This document shows, piece after piece, positions 52,223-62,285 of a DNA stretch of 64,000 bases. The stretch comes from Burkholderiales bacterium (GTDB taxonomy: Bacteria > Pseudomonadota > Gammaproteobacteria > Burkholderiales > Burkholderiaceae_C). The stretch lies in NCBI GenBank assembly GCA_947451035.1, contig CANFXR010000001.1, positions 46,123 to 110,122 of the forward strand, in the 5' to 3' direction. Every line of letters starts with the position of its first letter. Positions within the stretch are counted from its first letter, which is position 1. The position numbers and the translations under genes were made by a program. A model generated the notes under the pieces. That model saw only the letters and a program-made list of their open reading frames with translations, was not told the origin of the DNA and made no database searches.

Positions 52223-53617
52223 GTCCAGTTCCTCCTTGAAGTGTTGATGAGATGGCGCGACAGCGCCGTGTCTGCGGCGGTGATCGCGGTTAAGCCAGGC
52301 CTTGAGCACAGCGGCCCGCAATGTGGTGACCTCCTGCTCGGCCTTGCAGCGCATGACCGCGGCGTTCAGCAGCGTTGCAGGGTAGGGCTGGCCCTCAAGA
52401 ATGGCCCGCATCCATTCGCCTGCCAGCCGTGGTGGCATGTTGTCGAGCTTGCCCAGCAAGGCCACGCTCGCGAGCAGCCGAAACAGCGAGGGCGTGACGG
52501 GGTCGTTGTCGTACCGGCGTATCACCGCCAGGTCAGCAAAGTGCTGAAGGATGCGCGGCGCGAGTTCGGCCAGTGGCGCGCGCAGCCAGAAGCGCACGCT
52601 GATGCGTGCCGCGTTCGGGGCCAACCCGAGGACGAAGAACTGGGTGTCTTCTTCGCCTGCGGGCAACCGGCCGCTGACCACCGCCTCGTGCAGCGCCAGT
52701 ACCGCACGCACGCCACGATCCGGGTCGTCCTTGTTTTCACCAAAAAAATCGGCGAGAGTGAATTCGCCGTCGAACTGCGTTGCCCTGTCTGCCCAGAACA
52801 CGGTGGAGGCATCGCCGACCTGCACGCGGTTTCGCGAGCCTTGTGACAGAAGGTGGTTGAGTGCTGTGGTGTAGGCAAAGGCACCGCGCTCTCCCACAGG
52901 CGCGTTCTCACCCTGCCGCTCTGTCTTGCCGTAAGACTCGAACGCACGCGCATTGAACGACACGATGTTGGCGCCTGATGATTGCGCGCCCCACACGCCC
53001 TTGATCGATGAATGCAGCCGCTGAATCGGTGCCTGCACACCTTCAATGAGGCACAGGCCCACCGCCGCATCCTCGGCTGCCGCTGGGCGGCTTGCTGCCA
53101 CCACAGCCGGGCGCTGGCACACCAGATCCACATCCCCGCTCAGCTGGAAGGTCATGACCGGGTTGGTCTCGCAGATCTCGCCCCACGCCGCGTGGGCCTG
53201 GAGCGCGCTCCAGTCGGCGCGGTCGATCGCTGCCAGCACGGCCTGTACGCCGGCATCCGCCTGGGCTGTGTCGGGCAGGGCCGCGATGCGTGCGCGAAAC
53301 GCCGCATGCGGGGTGATCTCGGAATGCCCCTTGCGCGCCCTGTCAGTGCCGATGGCGTAAGCCGCGCTGTCCCACAGCAGATTGGCTGCTACGCCCGAAG
53401 TCTTCTTGACACCTTGGGGAACAAGGAAAGACTGGGCACGCAGTTTCTTGCCGTCGAGGCTGCGGGTGTCGCGCAGTTGCACCACCCGGCCTTCGGACGT
53501 GAGTTCGATGACGAAGGGGATGTCCTTGTCCTCAAAACCGAGGCTGGGCAGCCGCTTTGCAGGATTCGGGTCGCACGCCTTGCGGTCGTAGTACCGCACC
53601 AGCTCTTGCAGGATCAT
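51851..53617 (-). CDS. cas8c: Type I-C Cas8c (Csd1)
   Basis: MILQELVRYYDRKACDPNPAKRLPSLGFEDKDIPFVIELTSEGRVVQLRDTR. Confidence 0.96.
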   Translation of the reverse strand: MILQELVRYYDRKACDPNPAKRLPSLGFEDKDIPFVIELTSEGRVVQLRDTRSLDGKKLRAQSFLVPQGVKKTSGVAANLLWDSAAYAIGTDRARKGHSEITPHAAFRARIAALPDTAQADAGVQAVLAAIDRADWSALQAHAAWGEICETNPVMTFQLSGDVDLVCQRPAVVAASRPAAAEDAAVGLCLIEGVQAPIQRLHSSIKGVWGAQSSGANIVSFNARAFESYGKTERQGENAPVGERGAFAYTTALNHLLSQGSRNRVQVGDASTVFWADRATQFDGEFTLADFFGENKDDPDRGVRAVLALHEAVVSGRLPAGEEDTQFFVLGLAPNAARISVRFWLRAPLAELAPRILQHFADLAVIRRYDNDPVTPSLFRLLASVALLGKLDNMPPRLAGEWMRAILEGQPYPATLLNAAVMRCKAEQEVTTLRAAVLKAWLNRDHRRRHGAVAPSHQHFKEELDMLQTDAPYLLGRLFAVLERIQQQAQPGINATIRDRYYGGASTTPVLVFTTLLRLKNAHLKKLSDGQTAYFERLIGEIMLPITEFPRQLTLPQQATFALGYYHQRQAFYARKQEGHVDEPTQEI

Positions 53618-54276
53618 CGCGCGGCCCCCTGTGTGCCGACCGCGATGACACCTGCGTTCATCTGCGCCCGGAAAAACACAGGCTGTGGGTCCTGGGGGTC
53701 AGTGAAATCCAGGTCGTGCAGCATCCATCCGAGGTCACGCGTGTCCGGGATAGGCGCGGGCTCGCTGTCCGCGCTGGTCACCAACCGCACGCGCGCAGCA
53801 AACTCCCTGCAGCCCAGATAGGGCTGGTTGACGCATTGGCCGTTCGTGGCACGGCGCTCGAACATGGCGTGGTACTTCTGCGGCGGCTCTGGATCTTGGC
53901 GATCGGTACGCACTTCCAGTTCGGCGTGCACGCGATAGGCCACATCGCGCAGCAACAAACTGGCACGCTGGGCGCGCTCACTTGGGTCGTCGGCGTAGAT
54001 CGACAGGTCGACGTCGGCGCCGTTCATGACTCTGGCGACATTGCTGAGCGATACCTTGCTTCCTACCTCATTGCGCCGCAGGTTGACGAAGCGAACAGGG
54101 CGCAAAACCTCGATGCGCCGCACGTGCCAGCGGATGGCTGGCTTCCACAGAATCGACTCAAACACCGCCCGCGCAGCCGACGGGGTGATCACGTCGTAGG
54201 ACACGCGCTCGACCTTCATTTCGGGGCGGGTGAAACAGGCCAACTCACCTGAGATCTCTAGGCAGTAACTTTTCAT
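53614..54276 (-). CDS. cas5c: Type I-C Cas5 (Cas5c/Cas5d) pre-crRNA processing subunit
   Basis: YCLEISGELACFTRPEMKVERVSYDVITPSAARAVFESILWKPAIRW. Confidence 0.96.
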   Translation of the reverse strand: MKSYCLEISGELACFTRPEMKVERVSYDVITPSAARAVFESILWKPAIRWHVRRIEVLRPVRFVNLRRNEVGSKVSLSNVARVMNGADVDLSIYADDPSERAQRASLLLRDVAYRVHAELEVRTDRQDPEPPQKYHAMFERRATNGQCVNQPYLGCREFAARVRLVTSADSEPAPIPDTRDLGWMLHDLDFTDPQDPQPVFFRAQMNAGVIAVGTQGAAR

Positions 54277-54302
54277 TGGTGCTCATCCCCCCTACGTTTC
54301 GT

Positions 54303-56639
54303 TCATTGAACAAGGCTGGCCACGTCCAGCGCCTGTCCCTCGGGCAGCAGTCCGAGCCGCGGGTCATAGCGCAGTTGATCGACCAGTAAAAACATGCCGG
54401 GTACGAGTTCCTGGACGTCTCCGCGAGCCTGCCATGCGGTGACCTGCTTGCGCCGCACTGTGACCGTGTAGCGCTGCAACTTGCGCAGCAGCCAGCGGTC
54501 TGTGGCGCCGCTGCGCAACTGCGATATGAGCGGTTGGATTGAAGGCTTCCCGACGCTCTGGTAATCGACGATGACGGTGGCCTGGTCCTCATCGTCGATG
54601 AGCCGAAACCGCTCGGCAGCGGTCTTGAAATTGAATTCGAAGCGGGAGTTCTTGGCCAGCTCATCGCAGATCTGGTGTTTGTCGCGGCTCGCAAAGCCCG
54701 CGTAGTACAGCGGGAAGTAGCGCTCAAAGGCAGCGGGCGACAGGGCGTTGCCGCCGGCCTGCAATACCGTGCGAGTGGCTTGTGCGGCAACGCGAATCTG
54801 ATGCAAGGGCTTGGGGACGTCCCGCACGAAGACCACGACCAGGCCTTTCCCGCCGTCAGGCAATCGCCCCTCACGGTTGCACCTGCCTGCCGCTTGGGCC
54901 ACCGAATCCAGCCCCGCGAGTGCACGAAATACAACTGGGAAGTCGATGTCCACACCGGCTTCCACCAGTTGTGTGCTGACCACCCGCAATGGGCGCGCAT
55001 CGCGGCCTTCACGACGGGCCTGCAGGCGCTCGCGGATCTCGGAGATGACGTCAGCACGGTGTTGTCCGCACAACGAGGCCGACAGGTGCAGCGTGACGTC
55101 GCCAGTGATCTGGTCCAGTGCGCTCGTGATTTCGGCGGCATCGCGGCGTGTGTTGACGATGGTCAACACACAGTCAAAGGTCGCCAACCGGTCCACCAGT
55201 TCGGCCGTGCCCATTGATGTGTGCAGGTCAGTCGGCCATTCGATATCGACGCGTTCAAGCGCCGCAAAAAGTTCAACTTCATCGTCAATGACGGGGGTGG
55301 CGGTGGGCAGACCGCGTATGCTTTTCCGCGGATCGAAGCGCTGGCTGTCGCCGAGCGTTGGCTGTGTGGCGGTGCACAGCAGCAGCGTGACGCCGAAATG
55401 TGTAACCAGCACGTTCAACGCATCGAGGATCGGCTGAAGGAATTCAGGCGGCAGCAACTGGGCTTCGTCAAGCACGATCACGCTGCCGGCGATGTTGTGC
55501 AACTTTCGACAACGCGATGTGCGCGCGGCGAACAGCGACTCGAACAGTTGAACGTTGGTGGTCACGACCAGTGGCGCGTCCCAGTTTTCGCACGAAAGGC
55601 GGCTTCGAAGGCTTTCTTGCCGGTCGTCCGTGTCGGCCTGGCTGTGGTGTTCCATGACTTGGTTCACACCAAAGATATGGCTGAATACATCGGCCGTCTG
55701 CTCGATGATGCTGGTGTAGGGGATGGCATAGATGACGCGTCGTTTGCCGTGGGTCTCGGCGTGCTGCAGGGCGAAGGCGAGGGATGACAGAGTCTTGCCG
55801 CCACCGGTTGGCACCGTCAGCGTGAATACCCCCGGTGGAAGTTTGGCCTTGGCTCGGCACTGCGCGAGCACGCTGGCACGGGCGCGCATGACTTTGTCGG
55901 CCGCCAGTCCTGCCCGGTCAGTTTGTTCGGCGATGGTTGCAAGATGCCCAGCGAGTTGCGTTGCATACGCCGCCAACGGCTGGTATCCCGACCGCGCGCG
56001 CCCATGCTTCGCGTTGAGAAAGTTTTCGGTGTCCAGGAAGTCAGCGTCAACCAATGCCGAAAACAACATGCGAATCCAGCAAGACACGGTCAATGGTTGA
56101 CCCCCGGCGGGGTCAGGAATGGCCGCCAGCGCCGCTTTGAATGTGAAGGCGCCGGGCAGGGCCAGCAGATCGCCGTCGAGCGGTGCGCAAGTGGACACCG
56201 CCTCCGCGAACTCACGCTCACTGTCCGAAGCGCCTGTCCCAGAGAGCCGACGATCGAGCCCCGCCACCCAGTCGCCAAGCCCGGCGTGGTGGCCTGCGAT
56301 CACATAGCTCAGCACTCTGGACAGAACCGCACCGTTTGGGCCGAATTGCGCTGCGAAGGTTTGCCGCGCATGCAGCGCTCCAGCGGCTGAGTGCGTTTTG
56401 TCACTGTTGCTTGGCAGCTTGCCCTCAATATGGGCCTCGTGGCCGTTTACCTGACGGATGTAGCGCTGAAACCCCGGCCGGTACTTGCCCAGGTCGTGCC
56501 AGAGACCTGCAAGGTGGGCCCATGTCTCGGAGCCGAATGGCTCTGCAAAGCAATGCGCTGCCGCCGCGACGGCCAACAAGTGCTCTCGCAGCAGATGCGG
56601 CGTGCCGTCTGTGCTGACGTGGGCGAGTTTGGTGTCCAT
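54303..56639 (-). CDS. cas3: CRISPR-associated HD nuclease-helicase Cas3
   Basis: LWHDLGKYRPGFQ HD motif; TVPTGGGKTLSSLAFALQHA; IVLDEAQLLPPEF; STQLVEAGVDIDFPVVFR. Confidence 0.97.
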   Translation of the reverse strand: MDTKLAHVSTDGTPHLLREHLLAVAAAAHCFAEPFGSETWAHLAGLWHDLGKYRPGFQRYIRQVNGHEAHIEGKLPSNSDKTHSAAGALHARQTFAAQFGPNGAVLSRVLSYVIAGHHAGLGDWVAGLDRRLSGTGASDSEREFAEAVSTCAPLDGDLLALPGAFTFKAALAAIPDPAGGQPLTVSCWIRMLFSALVDADFLDTENFLNAKHGRARSGYQPLAAYATQLAGHLATIAEQTDRAGLAADKVMRARASVLAQCRAKAKLPPGVFTLTVPTGGGKTLSSLAFALQHAETHGKRRVIYAIPYTSIIEQTADVFSHIFGVNQVMEHHSQADTDDRQESLRSRLSCENWDAPLVVTTNVQLFESLFAARTSRCRKLHNIAGSVIVLDEAQLLPPEFLQPILDALNVLVTHFGVTLLLCTATQPTLGDSQRFDPRKSIRGLPTATPVIDDEVELFAALERVDIEWPTDLHTSMGTAELVDRLATFDCVLTIVNTRRDAAEITSALDQITGDVTLHLSASLCGQHRADVISEIRERLQARREGRDARPLRVVSTQLVEAGVDIDFPVVFRALAGLDSVAQAAGRCNREGRLPDGGKGLVVVFVRDVPKPLHQIRVAAQATRTVLQAGGNALSPAAFERYFPLYYAGFASRDKHQICDELAKNSRFEFNFKTAAERFRLIDDEDQATVIVDYQSVGKPSIQPLISQLRSGATDRWLLRKLQRYTVTVRRKQVTAWQARGDVQELVPGMFLLVDQLRYDPRLGLLPEGQALDVASLVQ

Positions 56640-56709
56640 GGCTGCTAAGGCTATCTCGACGCAGGCTCATGGCATGAGCCAGTTGAAATGGGCCTCGGCC
56701 CCAAGCGCG

Positions 56710-57858
56710 TCACACTGCCAGCCCAGCCAGCCACGGCGCTGCGCTGACCACCTCGACACGCCCGTGCTGCGCGGGCTGGCGCAATTCCTCGACCACCTGC
56801 AGCGCACGCGCCGGAGTAAAGCGTTCGGCCATGCGGTGCAGGTAGGCGCTGGGCACCGGGTCGGCGCGCTTGACTTCGATCAGGTCGGTCACCGTGTCGC
56901 CCTCGGCGAGCACGAAGTCGATTTCGTGGCGCTCCTTGTCGCGGATGGTGTGCAGGGCGATCGCCTTGCCTTCGGCGTCCTGCCGGTGATGACAGTGCTT
57001 GAGCAGCATGGCAGCCACGGCGTTTTCGAGCTTGGCGCCGGCGTCTCCGATCACCAGCCCGGTGTCAAGAAAGTAGACCTTGGCCTCCTTGAGCAGGCTG
57101 CGCGCGACGTCACGGTGCCAGGGCGTGACGCGAAAGACGATGTACAGCGCCTCCAGGATGTCGAGGTAGCGCGCTGCGGTCGAGGGAGACACCTGTAGCG
57201 ACTGCGCCAGCGCCGACACCTTGATCGGCGAGCCCACCCGCTCGCGCAGCATGGTGAACAAGAGCTGCAGCGTGCGCACTTCGTGCACACGCGAAAAATC
57301 GAGCACGTCCTCGCGGATCAGGTCGGTGGCGTACTGCGCCCGCCAGCGATCGGCCTCGGTGGCGCTGCTGGCCAGGCATGGTTCCGGGAAGCCGCCACGC
57401 TCGAGCAACAGCGCCAGCGCCTCGGTCGGGCTGATGCCTTGTTTTTCGACCAGCTCGCGCACCGAAAACGGATGCAGCCGCCAGTTGAAGTAGCGCCCGG
57501 CCAGCGACTCGCCGCCCTGGCGGAAGGTGTCCATGCGGGCGCTGCCGGTGACCAGCATGGCCTGTCCTGGGCTGCGCCCGTCCCACGCGCCTTTGAGGAA
57601 GCCTTTCCAGTCCTTCATCTTGTGGATTTCGTCAAAGACGACCAGCCTGGCCTTGGGCGACCAGGCATGGCCAGCGATCAGCGTGCGATCGGCGGGCACG
57701 TCCCAGTTGAGGTACTGCGCCGGCTCGAAGTCGGCCATCAGTTGCCGCGCCAGCGTGGTCTTGCCGGCCTGCCGCGCGCCGGTGATCACCACGAGCTTGC
57801 GGCCAAGGTCGTGGCGAATGCTTTCGGCGAGCTGCCGTGCTGACGAATTGATGTCCAT
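56710..57858 (-). CDS. AAA+ ATPase with DUF4143 C-terminal region
   Basis: VVITGARQAGKTTLARQLM; RLVVFDEIHKMKDWKGFLKGAWD; LVTGSARMDTFRQGGESLAGR. Confidence 0.88.
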   Translation of the reverse strand: MDINSSARQLAESIRHDLGRKLVVITGARQAGKTTLARQLMADFEPAQYLNWDVPADRTLIAGHAWSPKARLVVFDEIHKMKDWKGFLKGAWDGRSPGQAMLVTGSARMDTFRQGGESLAGRYFNWRLHPFSVRELVEKQGISPTEALALLLERGGFPEPCLASSATEADRWRAQYATDLIREDVLDFSRVHEVRTLQLLFTMLRERVGSPIKVSALAQSLQVSPSTAARYLDILEALYIVFRVTPWHRDVARSLLKEAKVYFLDTGLVIGDAGAKLENAVAAMLLKHCHHRQDAEGKAIALHTIRDKERHEIDFVLAEGDTVTDLIEVKRADPVPSAYLHRMAERFTPARALQVVEELRQPAQHGRVEVVSAAPWLAGLAV

Positions 57859-57939
57859 TGACGTAAAAGTCTAGACTAGTTGTTCAGTGACTACAAAAAA
57901 GTCATGTTTAGCGCACACAAAGGCCGCTTCACCTCACGG

Positions 57940-58860
57940 TCACCGCCGCATCAACGTGCTCTTGCCGAACAGGCTTTCGATCAGGTCCACCGCCATGTCG
58001 GCGGTCTGGTTGCGCACGTCGAGTGCGGGGTTGAGCTCCATCACGTCGAGGCTGGCCAGACGGCCGGTGTCGGCGATCATTTCCATGCACAGCTGCGCTT
58101 CGCGGTAGGTCGGGCCACCGGCCACGGTGGTGCCCACGCCGGGGGCGATGGCGGGGTCGAGGAAATCGACGTCGAAGCTCACGTGCAAGTGGGTGTGCTC
58201 ATCCAGCGTGGCCAGCGCCAGCTCCATCGCGTGGCGCATGCCCATCTCGTCGATGTAGCGCATGTCGAACACCTCGAGCCCCTGCTCGTGAACGAAGCGC
58301 TTCTCGCCGGCGTCGACGCTGCGTATGCCGATCTGGCGCACCCACTTCGCGCTGATCGCCGGTGTCTGGCCGCTGAGTTCGATCAGCTCTTGCGGGCCGT
58401 GCCCGCACAGGCATGCCATGGGCATGCCGTGCAGGTTGCCGCTGGGCGTGAGCACGTGGGTGTTGAAGTCGGCGTGGGCGTCGAGCCACAGCACGCGCAG
58501 CCGTTTGCCTTGGTCACGGCAGTGGCGCGCCACCGCGCTGATCGAGCCGATGGCGAGCGCGTGGTCGCCGCCCAGCAGCACGGGCAAGCGCTGCTGCCGC
58601 AGCTCGGACAGCACCGCGTCGTGCACCGTGCGGTTCCAGGCGACCACCTCGGCGAGGTGGCGGTAGCCGTCGACCGGCGGCAGCCACGGGTTTGCCGGGC
58701 CGGCGAGGTTGCCGCGGTCGATCACTTCGAGCCCCTGGCCTTGCAGCACCTGCAGGAGGCGCGCCACGCGCAGCGCCTCGGGCCCCATGCCCGCGCCGCG
58801 GCTGCCCGCACCGATGTCGGTGGGCGCAGCGATCAGGCTCAGGTGGCGTTTCATTGGCAT
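57940..58860 (-). CDS. rocF: Arginase/ureohydrolase family protein
   Basis: LLGGDHALAIGSI; LWLDAHADFNTH; HVSFDVDFLDPAIAPGVGT. Confidence 0.92.
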   Translation of the reverse strand: MPMKRHLSLIAAPTDIGAGSRGAGMGPEALRVARLLQVLQGQGLEVIDRGNLAGPANPWLPPVDGYRHLAEVVAWNRTVHDAVLSELRQQRLPVLLGGDHALAIGSISAVARHCRDQGKRLRVLWLDAHADFNTHVLTPSGNLHGMPMACLCGHGPQELIELSGQTPAISAKWVRQIGIRSVDAGEKRFVHEQGLEVFDMRYIDEMGMRHAMELALATLDEHTHLHVSFDVDFLDPAIAPGVGTTVAGGPTYREAQLCMEMIADTGRLASLDVMELNPALDVRNQTADMAVDLIESLFGKSTLMRR

Positions 58861-58895
58861 CCCGGGTGAGCGCTGGGAGTGGGCAGGCGTGGGCG

Positions 58896-59804
58896 TCAGA
58901 TGTCGGCTGAGAACTCGCCGGGCTGCGCTTCCCAGTGTTCGAAGTCGTATTCGCCATCGAGCACCGCCCAGGCTTCCTCGGCGGTCTCGACGTAGTGGAA
59001 CAGCGAGATGTCGTCAGCCGAGATCATGCCGCTGTCAATGAGCAGGTCGAAGTCGATCAGCTTCGCCCAGAACTCGCGCCCGAACAGCAGGATCGGGCGC
59101 TTGCGGCACTTGCCGGTTTGCACCAGCGTCATCGTCTCGAACAGCTCGTCGAGCGTGCCGAAGCCGCCCGGAAAGCACACCAGCGCGATGCTGCGCATCA
59201 GGAAGTGCATCTTGCGCAGCGCGAAGTAGTGGAACTGGAAGCACAGCTCGGGCGTGATGTACGGGTTGGGCGCTTGCTCGTGCGGCAGCACGATGTTCAT
59301 GGCGATGCTCTTGCCGCCCACATCGAAAGCACCGCGGTTGCCCGCTTCCATGATGCCGGGGCCGCCGCCGGTGACCACGTACACCGGCACTTCGAGCAAG
59401 GCCGTGCGGCTGGTCACCAGCGCGGCGAAGCGGCGCGCTTCTTCGTAGTAGCGCGACATCTGCAAGCCGGTTTCGGCGCGGCGGATCCGCGCGGCGTCGG
59501 CGGCGGCATGCGCCACAGCCAGCTCGGCGTGCGCCACCTCGGGCGCGACGATGCGCGCGCTGCCAAAGATCACGATGGTCGACTCGATGCCGGCTTCTTG
59601 CTGCACCAGCTCGGGCTTGAGCAGCTCGAGTTGCAGCCGCACCGGGCGCAACTCGTCGCGCAGCAGGAAATCGTGGTCGGCGTAGGCCAGGCGGAACGAA
59701 CTCTCCGGGCCCTGATAGCGCGACGGCGGTGCTGCGCTGGCGGCGTCTTCCTTGGCGGAGGGAAAGTTTCTGGCGGTCAGCCGCTGGCGTTTCTTCATGC
59801 GCAT
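58896..59804 (-). CDS. LOG-family (TIGR00730-type) Rossmann-fold protein
   Basis: VIFGSARI; VVTGGGPGIMEAGNRGAFDVGGKSIAMNI; CFPGGFGTLDELFETMTLVQTGK. Confidence 0.92.
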   Translation of the reverse strand: MRMKKRQRLTARNFPSAKEDAASAAPPSRYQGPESSFRLAYADHDFLLRDELRPVRLQLELLKPELVQQEAGIESTIVIFGSARIVAPEVAHAELAVAHAAADAARIRRAETGLQMSRYYEEARRFAALVTSRTALLEVPVYVVTGGGPGIMEAGNRGAFDVGGKSIAMNIVLPHEQAPNPYITPELCFQFHYFALRKMHFLMRSIALVCFPGGFGTLDELFETMTLVQTGKCRKRPILLFGREFWAKLIDFDLLIDSGMISADDISLFHYVETAEEAWAVLDGEYDFEHWEAQPGEFSADI

Positions 59805-59825
59805 CAGCTTAGCGCGGTCGAGGGC

Positions 59826-60581
59826 TCAGGCGGGCCGTGTGCCGCACACCGTGCACGCGGGATTGCGAGGCACGCTGATTTCACTCCATGCCATGGAGCG
59901 CGCATCGAGCATTTGCAGCCGCCCGGCCAGCGGGCTGCCCACGCCGGCCAGCAGCTTGAGTGCTTCTGCCGCCTGCATGCTGCCGACGATGCCCACCAGC
60001 GGTGCGAACACGCCCATGCTGGCGCAGTGCGCTTCTTCAAAGCCCGCCTCGGGCGCAAAGACGCAGGCATAGCAAGGCAGGGTGGCATCGCGCGTGTCGT
60101 AGACGGCGATCTGCCCGTCAAAGCCGATGGCCGCGCCCGACACCAGCGGCCGGGCGTGCTTCACGCAAGCCGCATTGACGGCGTGGCGGGTGGCGAAGTT
60201 GTCGCTGCAGTCGATCACCACATCGGCGGCGGCGACCAGCACACCCAGCCGCTCGGCGTCGGCGCGTTCGTGCAGCGCGACCACCCGCACCTCGGGGTTG
60301 AGCGCGGCGATCGCCTCGGCGGCCGAATCGACCTTGGGGTGCCCCACGCGCGCCAGGCTGTGCGCGATCTGCCGCTGCAAGTTGGTGAGCTCGACGGTGT
60401 CGCCATCGACCAGCGTGAGTGTGCCGATGCCGGCGGTGGCCAGGTACAGCGCCACCGGCGAGCCCAGACCGCCCGCACCGATCACCAGCACGTGCGCGGC
60501 CAGCCAGCGCCGCTGGCCTTCGATGCCGATGTCATCGAGCAGGATGTGGCGCGAGTAGCGCAGCAGCTGGTCGTCGTTCAT
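59826..60581 (-). CDS. moeB: HesA/MoeB/ThiF-family adenylyltransferase
   Basis: RYSRHILLDDIGIEGQRRWLAAHVLVIGAGGLGSPVALYLATAGIGTLTLVDGD. Confidence 0.93.
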   Translation of the reverse strand: MNDDQLLRYSRHILLDDIGIEGQRRWLAAHVLVIGAGGLGSPVALYLATAGIGTLTLVDGDTVELTNLQRQIAHSLARVGHPKVDSAAEAIAALNPEVRVVALHERADAERLGVLVAAADVVIDCSDNFATRHAVNAACVKHARPLVSGAAIGFDGQIAVYDTRDATLPCYACVFAPEAGFEEAHCASMGVFAPLVGIVGSMQAAEALKLLAGVGSPLAGRLQMLDARSMAWSEISVPRNPACTVCGTRPA

Positions 60582-60618
60582 GCGCGGGCTCGGCGGTGGG
60601 TGGTGAGGAGGCCGCCCG

Positions 60619-60643
60619 AAAAAACGCCCGCAATCAGCGGGCG
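60619..60643 (-). terminator. Intrinsic terminator downstream of ctpA-type gene
   Basis: On - strand CGCCCGC TGATT GCGGGCG TTTTTT. Confidence 0.9.
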
Positions 60644-60668
60644 TCGGGGTGAACTCAGCGCCAAGGCC

Positions 60669-62108
60669 TCAATTGGTTTCGGCGTCTGGCTTGCGCTCGG
60701 CCAGCGTCTTGCTGATCAGCACCGGCTTGCCCTTGAGCTGGTTGATGGCCTGGGCGAGCTGGAAGTCGTCGGTGCTGCCGAATTCGGGCAGCGGCTTGGC
60801 CGGCACGTTCTTCTTGGCCTGTTCGGCTTCGAGCTTTTCGCGGGCGAGTTCGCGGGCTTTTTCGCGGGCTTCGTCCTTCTTCTCGGCGCCCTGGCCGCTT
60901 TGCAGGTGTTTCTCGAGGTCGGCTTCGCGCAAGCGCAGCGAGGCGAACAAGTTGCCTTCGGCGGTTTCGTCGAGCATCACGTCGGGCACGATGCCCTTGG
61001 CCTGGATCGAGCGGCCGCTGGGCGTGTAGTAGCGCGCCGTGGTGATCTTGAGCGCAGTGTCGGGCGACAGCTGACGCACGGTTTGCACCGAGCCCTTGCC
61101 GAAACTCTGCGCACCCATCACCAGCGCGCGCTTGTTGTCTTGCAAGGCGCCGGCCACGATCTCGCTGGCCGAGGCCGAGCCTTCATTGACCAGCACCACC
61201 ATCGGCACCGACTTCAGCGCTTCGGGAAGACGCTTGAGCGGGTCAGCACCGCCGCGGCGCAGATAGAACTCGGGCGAGGCCTTGAACACGGCCTTCGACT
61301 CGGGAATCTGGCCGTTGGTCGACACCACCGTGGCCTCGCTGGGCAGGAACGCCGCCGACACCGCCACCGACGCTTCGAGCAGGCCGCCCGGATCGTTGCG
61401 CAGATCGAGCACGATGCCCTTGATGTTGGGGTCTTGCTTGTAGAGGTCTTCAAGCCGATGCGCGAAGTCCTCGACCGTGCGGTCCTGGAACTGGTTGATG
61501 CGCAGCCAGGCGTAGCCCGGCTCGATCAGCTTGGCGCGCACGCTCACCGTGTGGATCTCTTCGCGCACGATGGTCACCGGGAAGTTGCGGCTTTCCGACT
61601 TGCGAAAGATCATCAACTGCACCTTGGTGCCCGGCTCGCCGCGCATGCGCTTGACGGCCTGATCGATCGACAGGCCCTTGACCACGGCTTCGTCGATCTT
61701 GGTGATGAGGTCGCCGCTTTTCAGCCCTGCACGAAACGCCGGCGAGCCTTCGATGGGCGAGACCACCTTGACCAGGCCGTCTTCCATGCCGATCTCGATG
61801 CCCACGCCGACGAAGCGCCCGGTGGTGCCTTCGCGGAATTCCTTGAACGACTTCTTGTCGAAGTACTGCGAGTGCGGATCAAGCCCCGCCACCATGCCGC
61901 CGATGGCGTCGGTGATGAGCTTTTTCTCATCGACGGTTTCGACGTAGTCGCTCTTGACCATGCCGAAGACGGCGGCGAGTTGCTGCAACTCCTCGATCGG
62001 CAACGCGCTCACGGTGCTGCGCGCCGAGGCCTGCAACTGCATGGTGGCCAGCGCGCCGGCGACCGCGCCGATGCCGACCCAACCCCAAATCTTCAACTTG
62101 CTGCCCAT
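60669..62108 (-). CDS. S41-family C-terminal processing peptidase (CtpA)
   Basis: FVGVGIEIGMEDGLVKVVSPIEGSPAFRAGLKSGDLITKID PDZ; VLVNEGSASASEIVAGALQDNKRALVMGAQSFGKGSVQT. Confidence 0.95.
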   Translation of the reverse strand: MGSKLKIWGWVGIGAVAGALATMQLQASARSTVSALPIEELQQLAAVFGMVKSDYVETVDEKKLITDAIGGMVAGLDPHSQYFDKKSFKEFREGTTGRFVGVGIEIGMEDGLVKVVSPIEGSPAFRAGLKSGDLITKIDEAVVKGLSIDQAVKRMRGEPGTKVQLMIFRKSESRNFPVTIVREEIHTVSVRAKLIEPGYAWLRINQFQDRTVEDFAHRLEDLYKQDPNIKGIVLDLRNDPGGLLEASVAVSAAFLPSEATVVSTNGQIPESKAVFKASPEFYLRRGGADPLKRLPEALKSVPMVVLVNEGSASASEIVAGALQDNKRALVMGAQSFGKGSVQTVRQLSPDTALKITTARYYTPSGRSIQAKGIVPDVMLDETAEGNLFASLRLREADLEKHLQSGQGAEKKDEAREKARELAREKLEAEQAKKNVPAKPLPEFGSTDDFQLAQAINQLKGKPVLISKTLAERKPDAETN

Positions 62109-62285
62109 CTCCGAACCTCTCGCTGGTGTGTTCATCCGTGTCTCGAATCAGTATAGGACTCAGGATCCGTATGGATCGCTCGAGAAGCGGTTTGGTTCAA
62201 TGCTTGAGGACAGCTTGACGGCCTCAGGGCTGGCGATGTCGGGCCACGGCGCACCGCGTCAGGAGCGAACCCCATGCCATCGGAG

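Noticed and set aside
58935-62156. 1073-aa + strand ORF
   Set aside because: Antisense to LOG-family, MoeB and CtpA genes, all clearly recognisable on the - strand.
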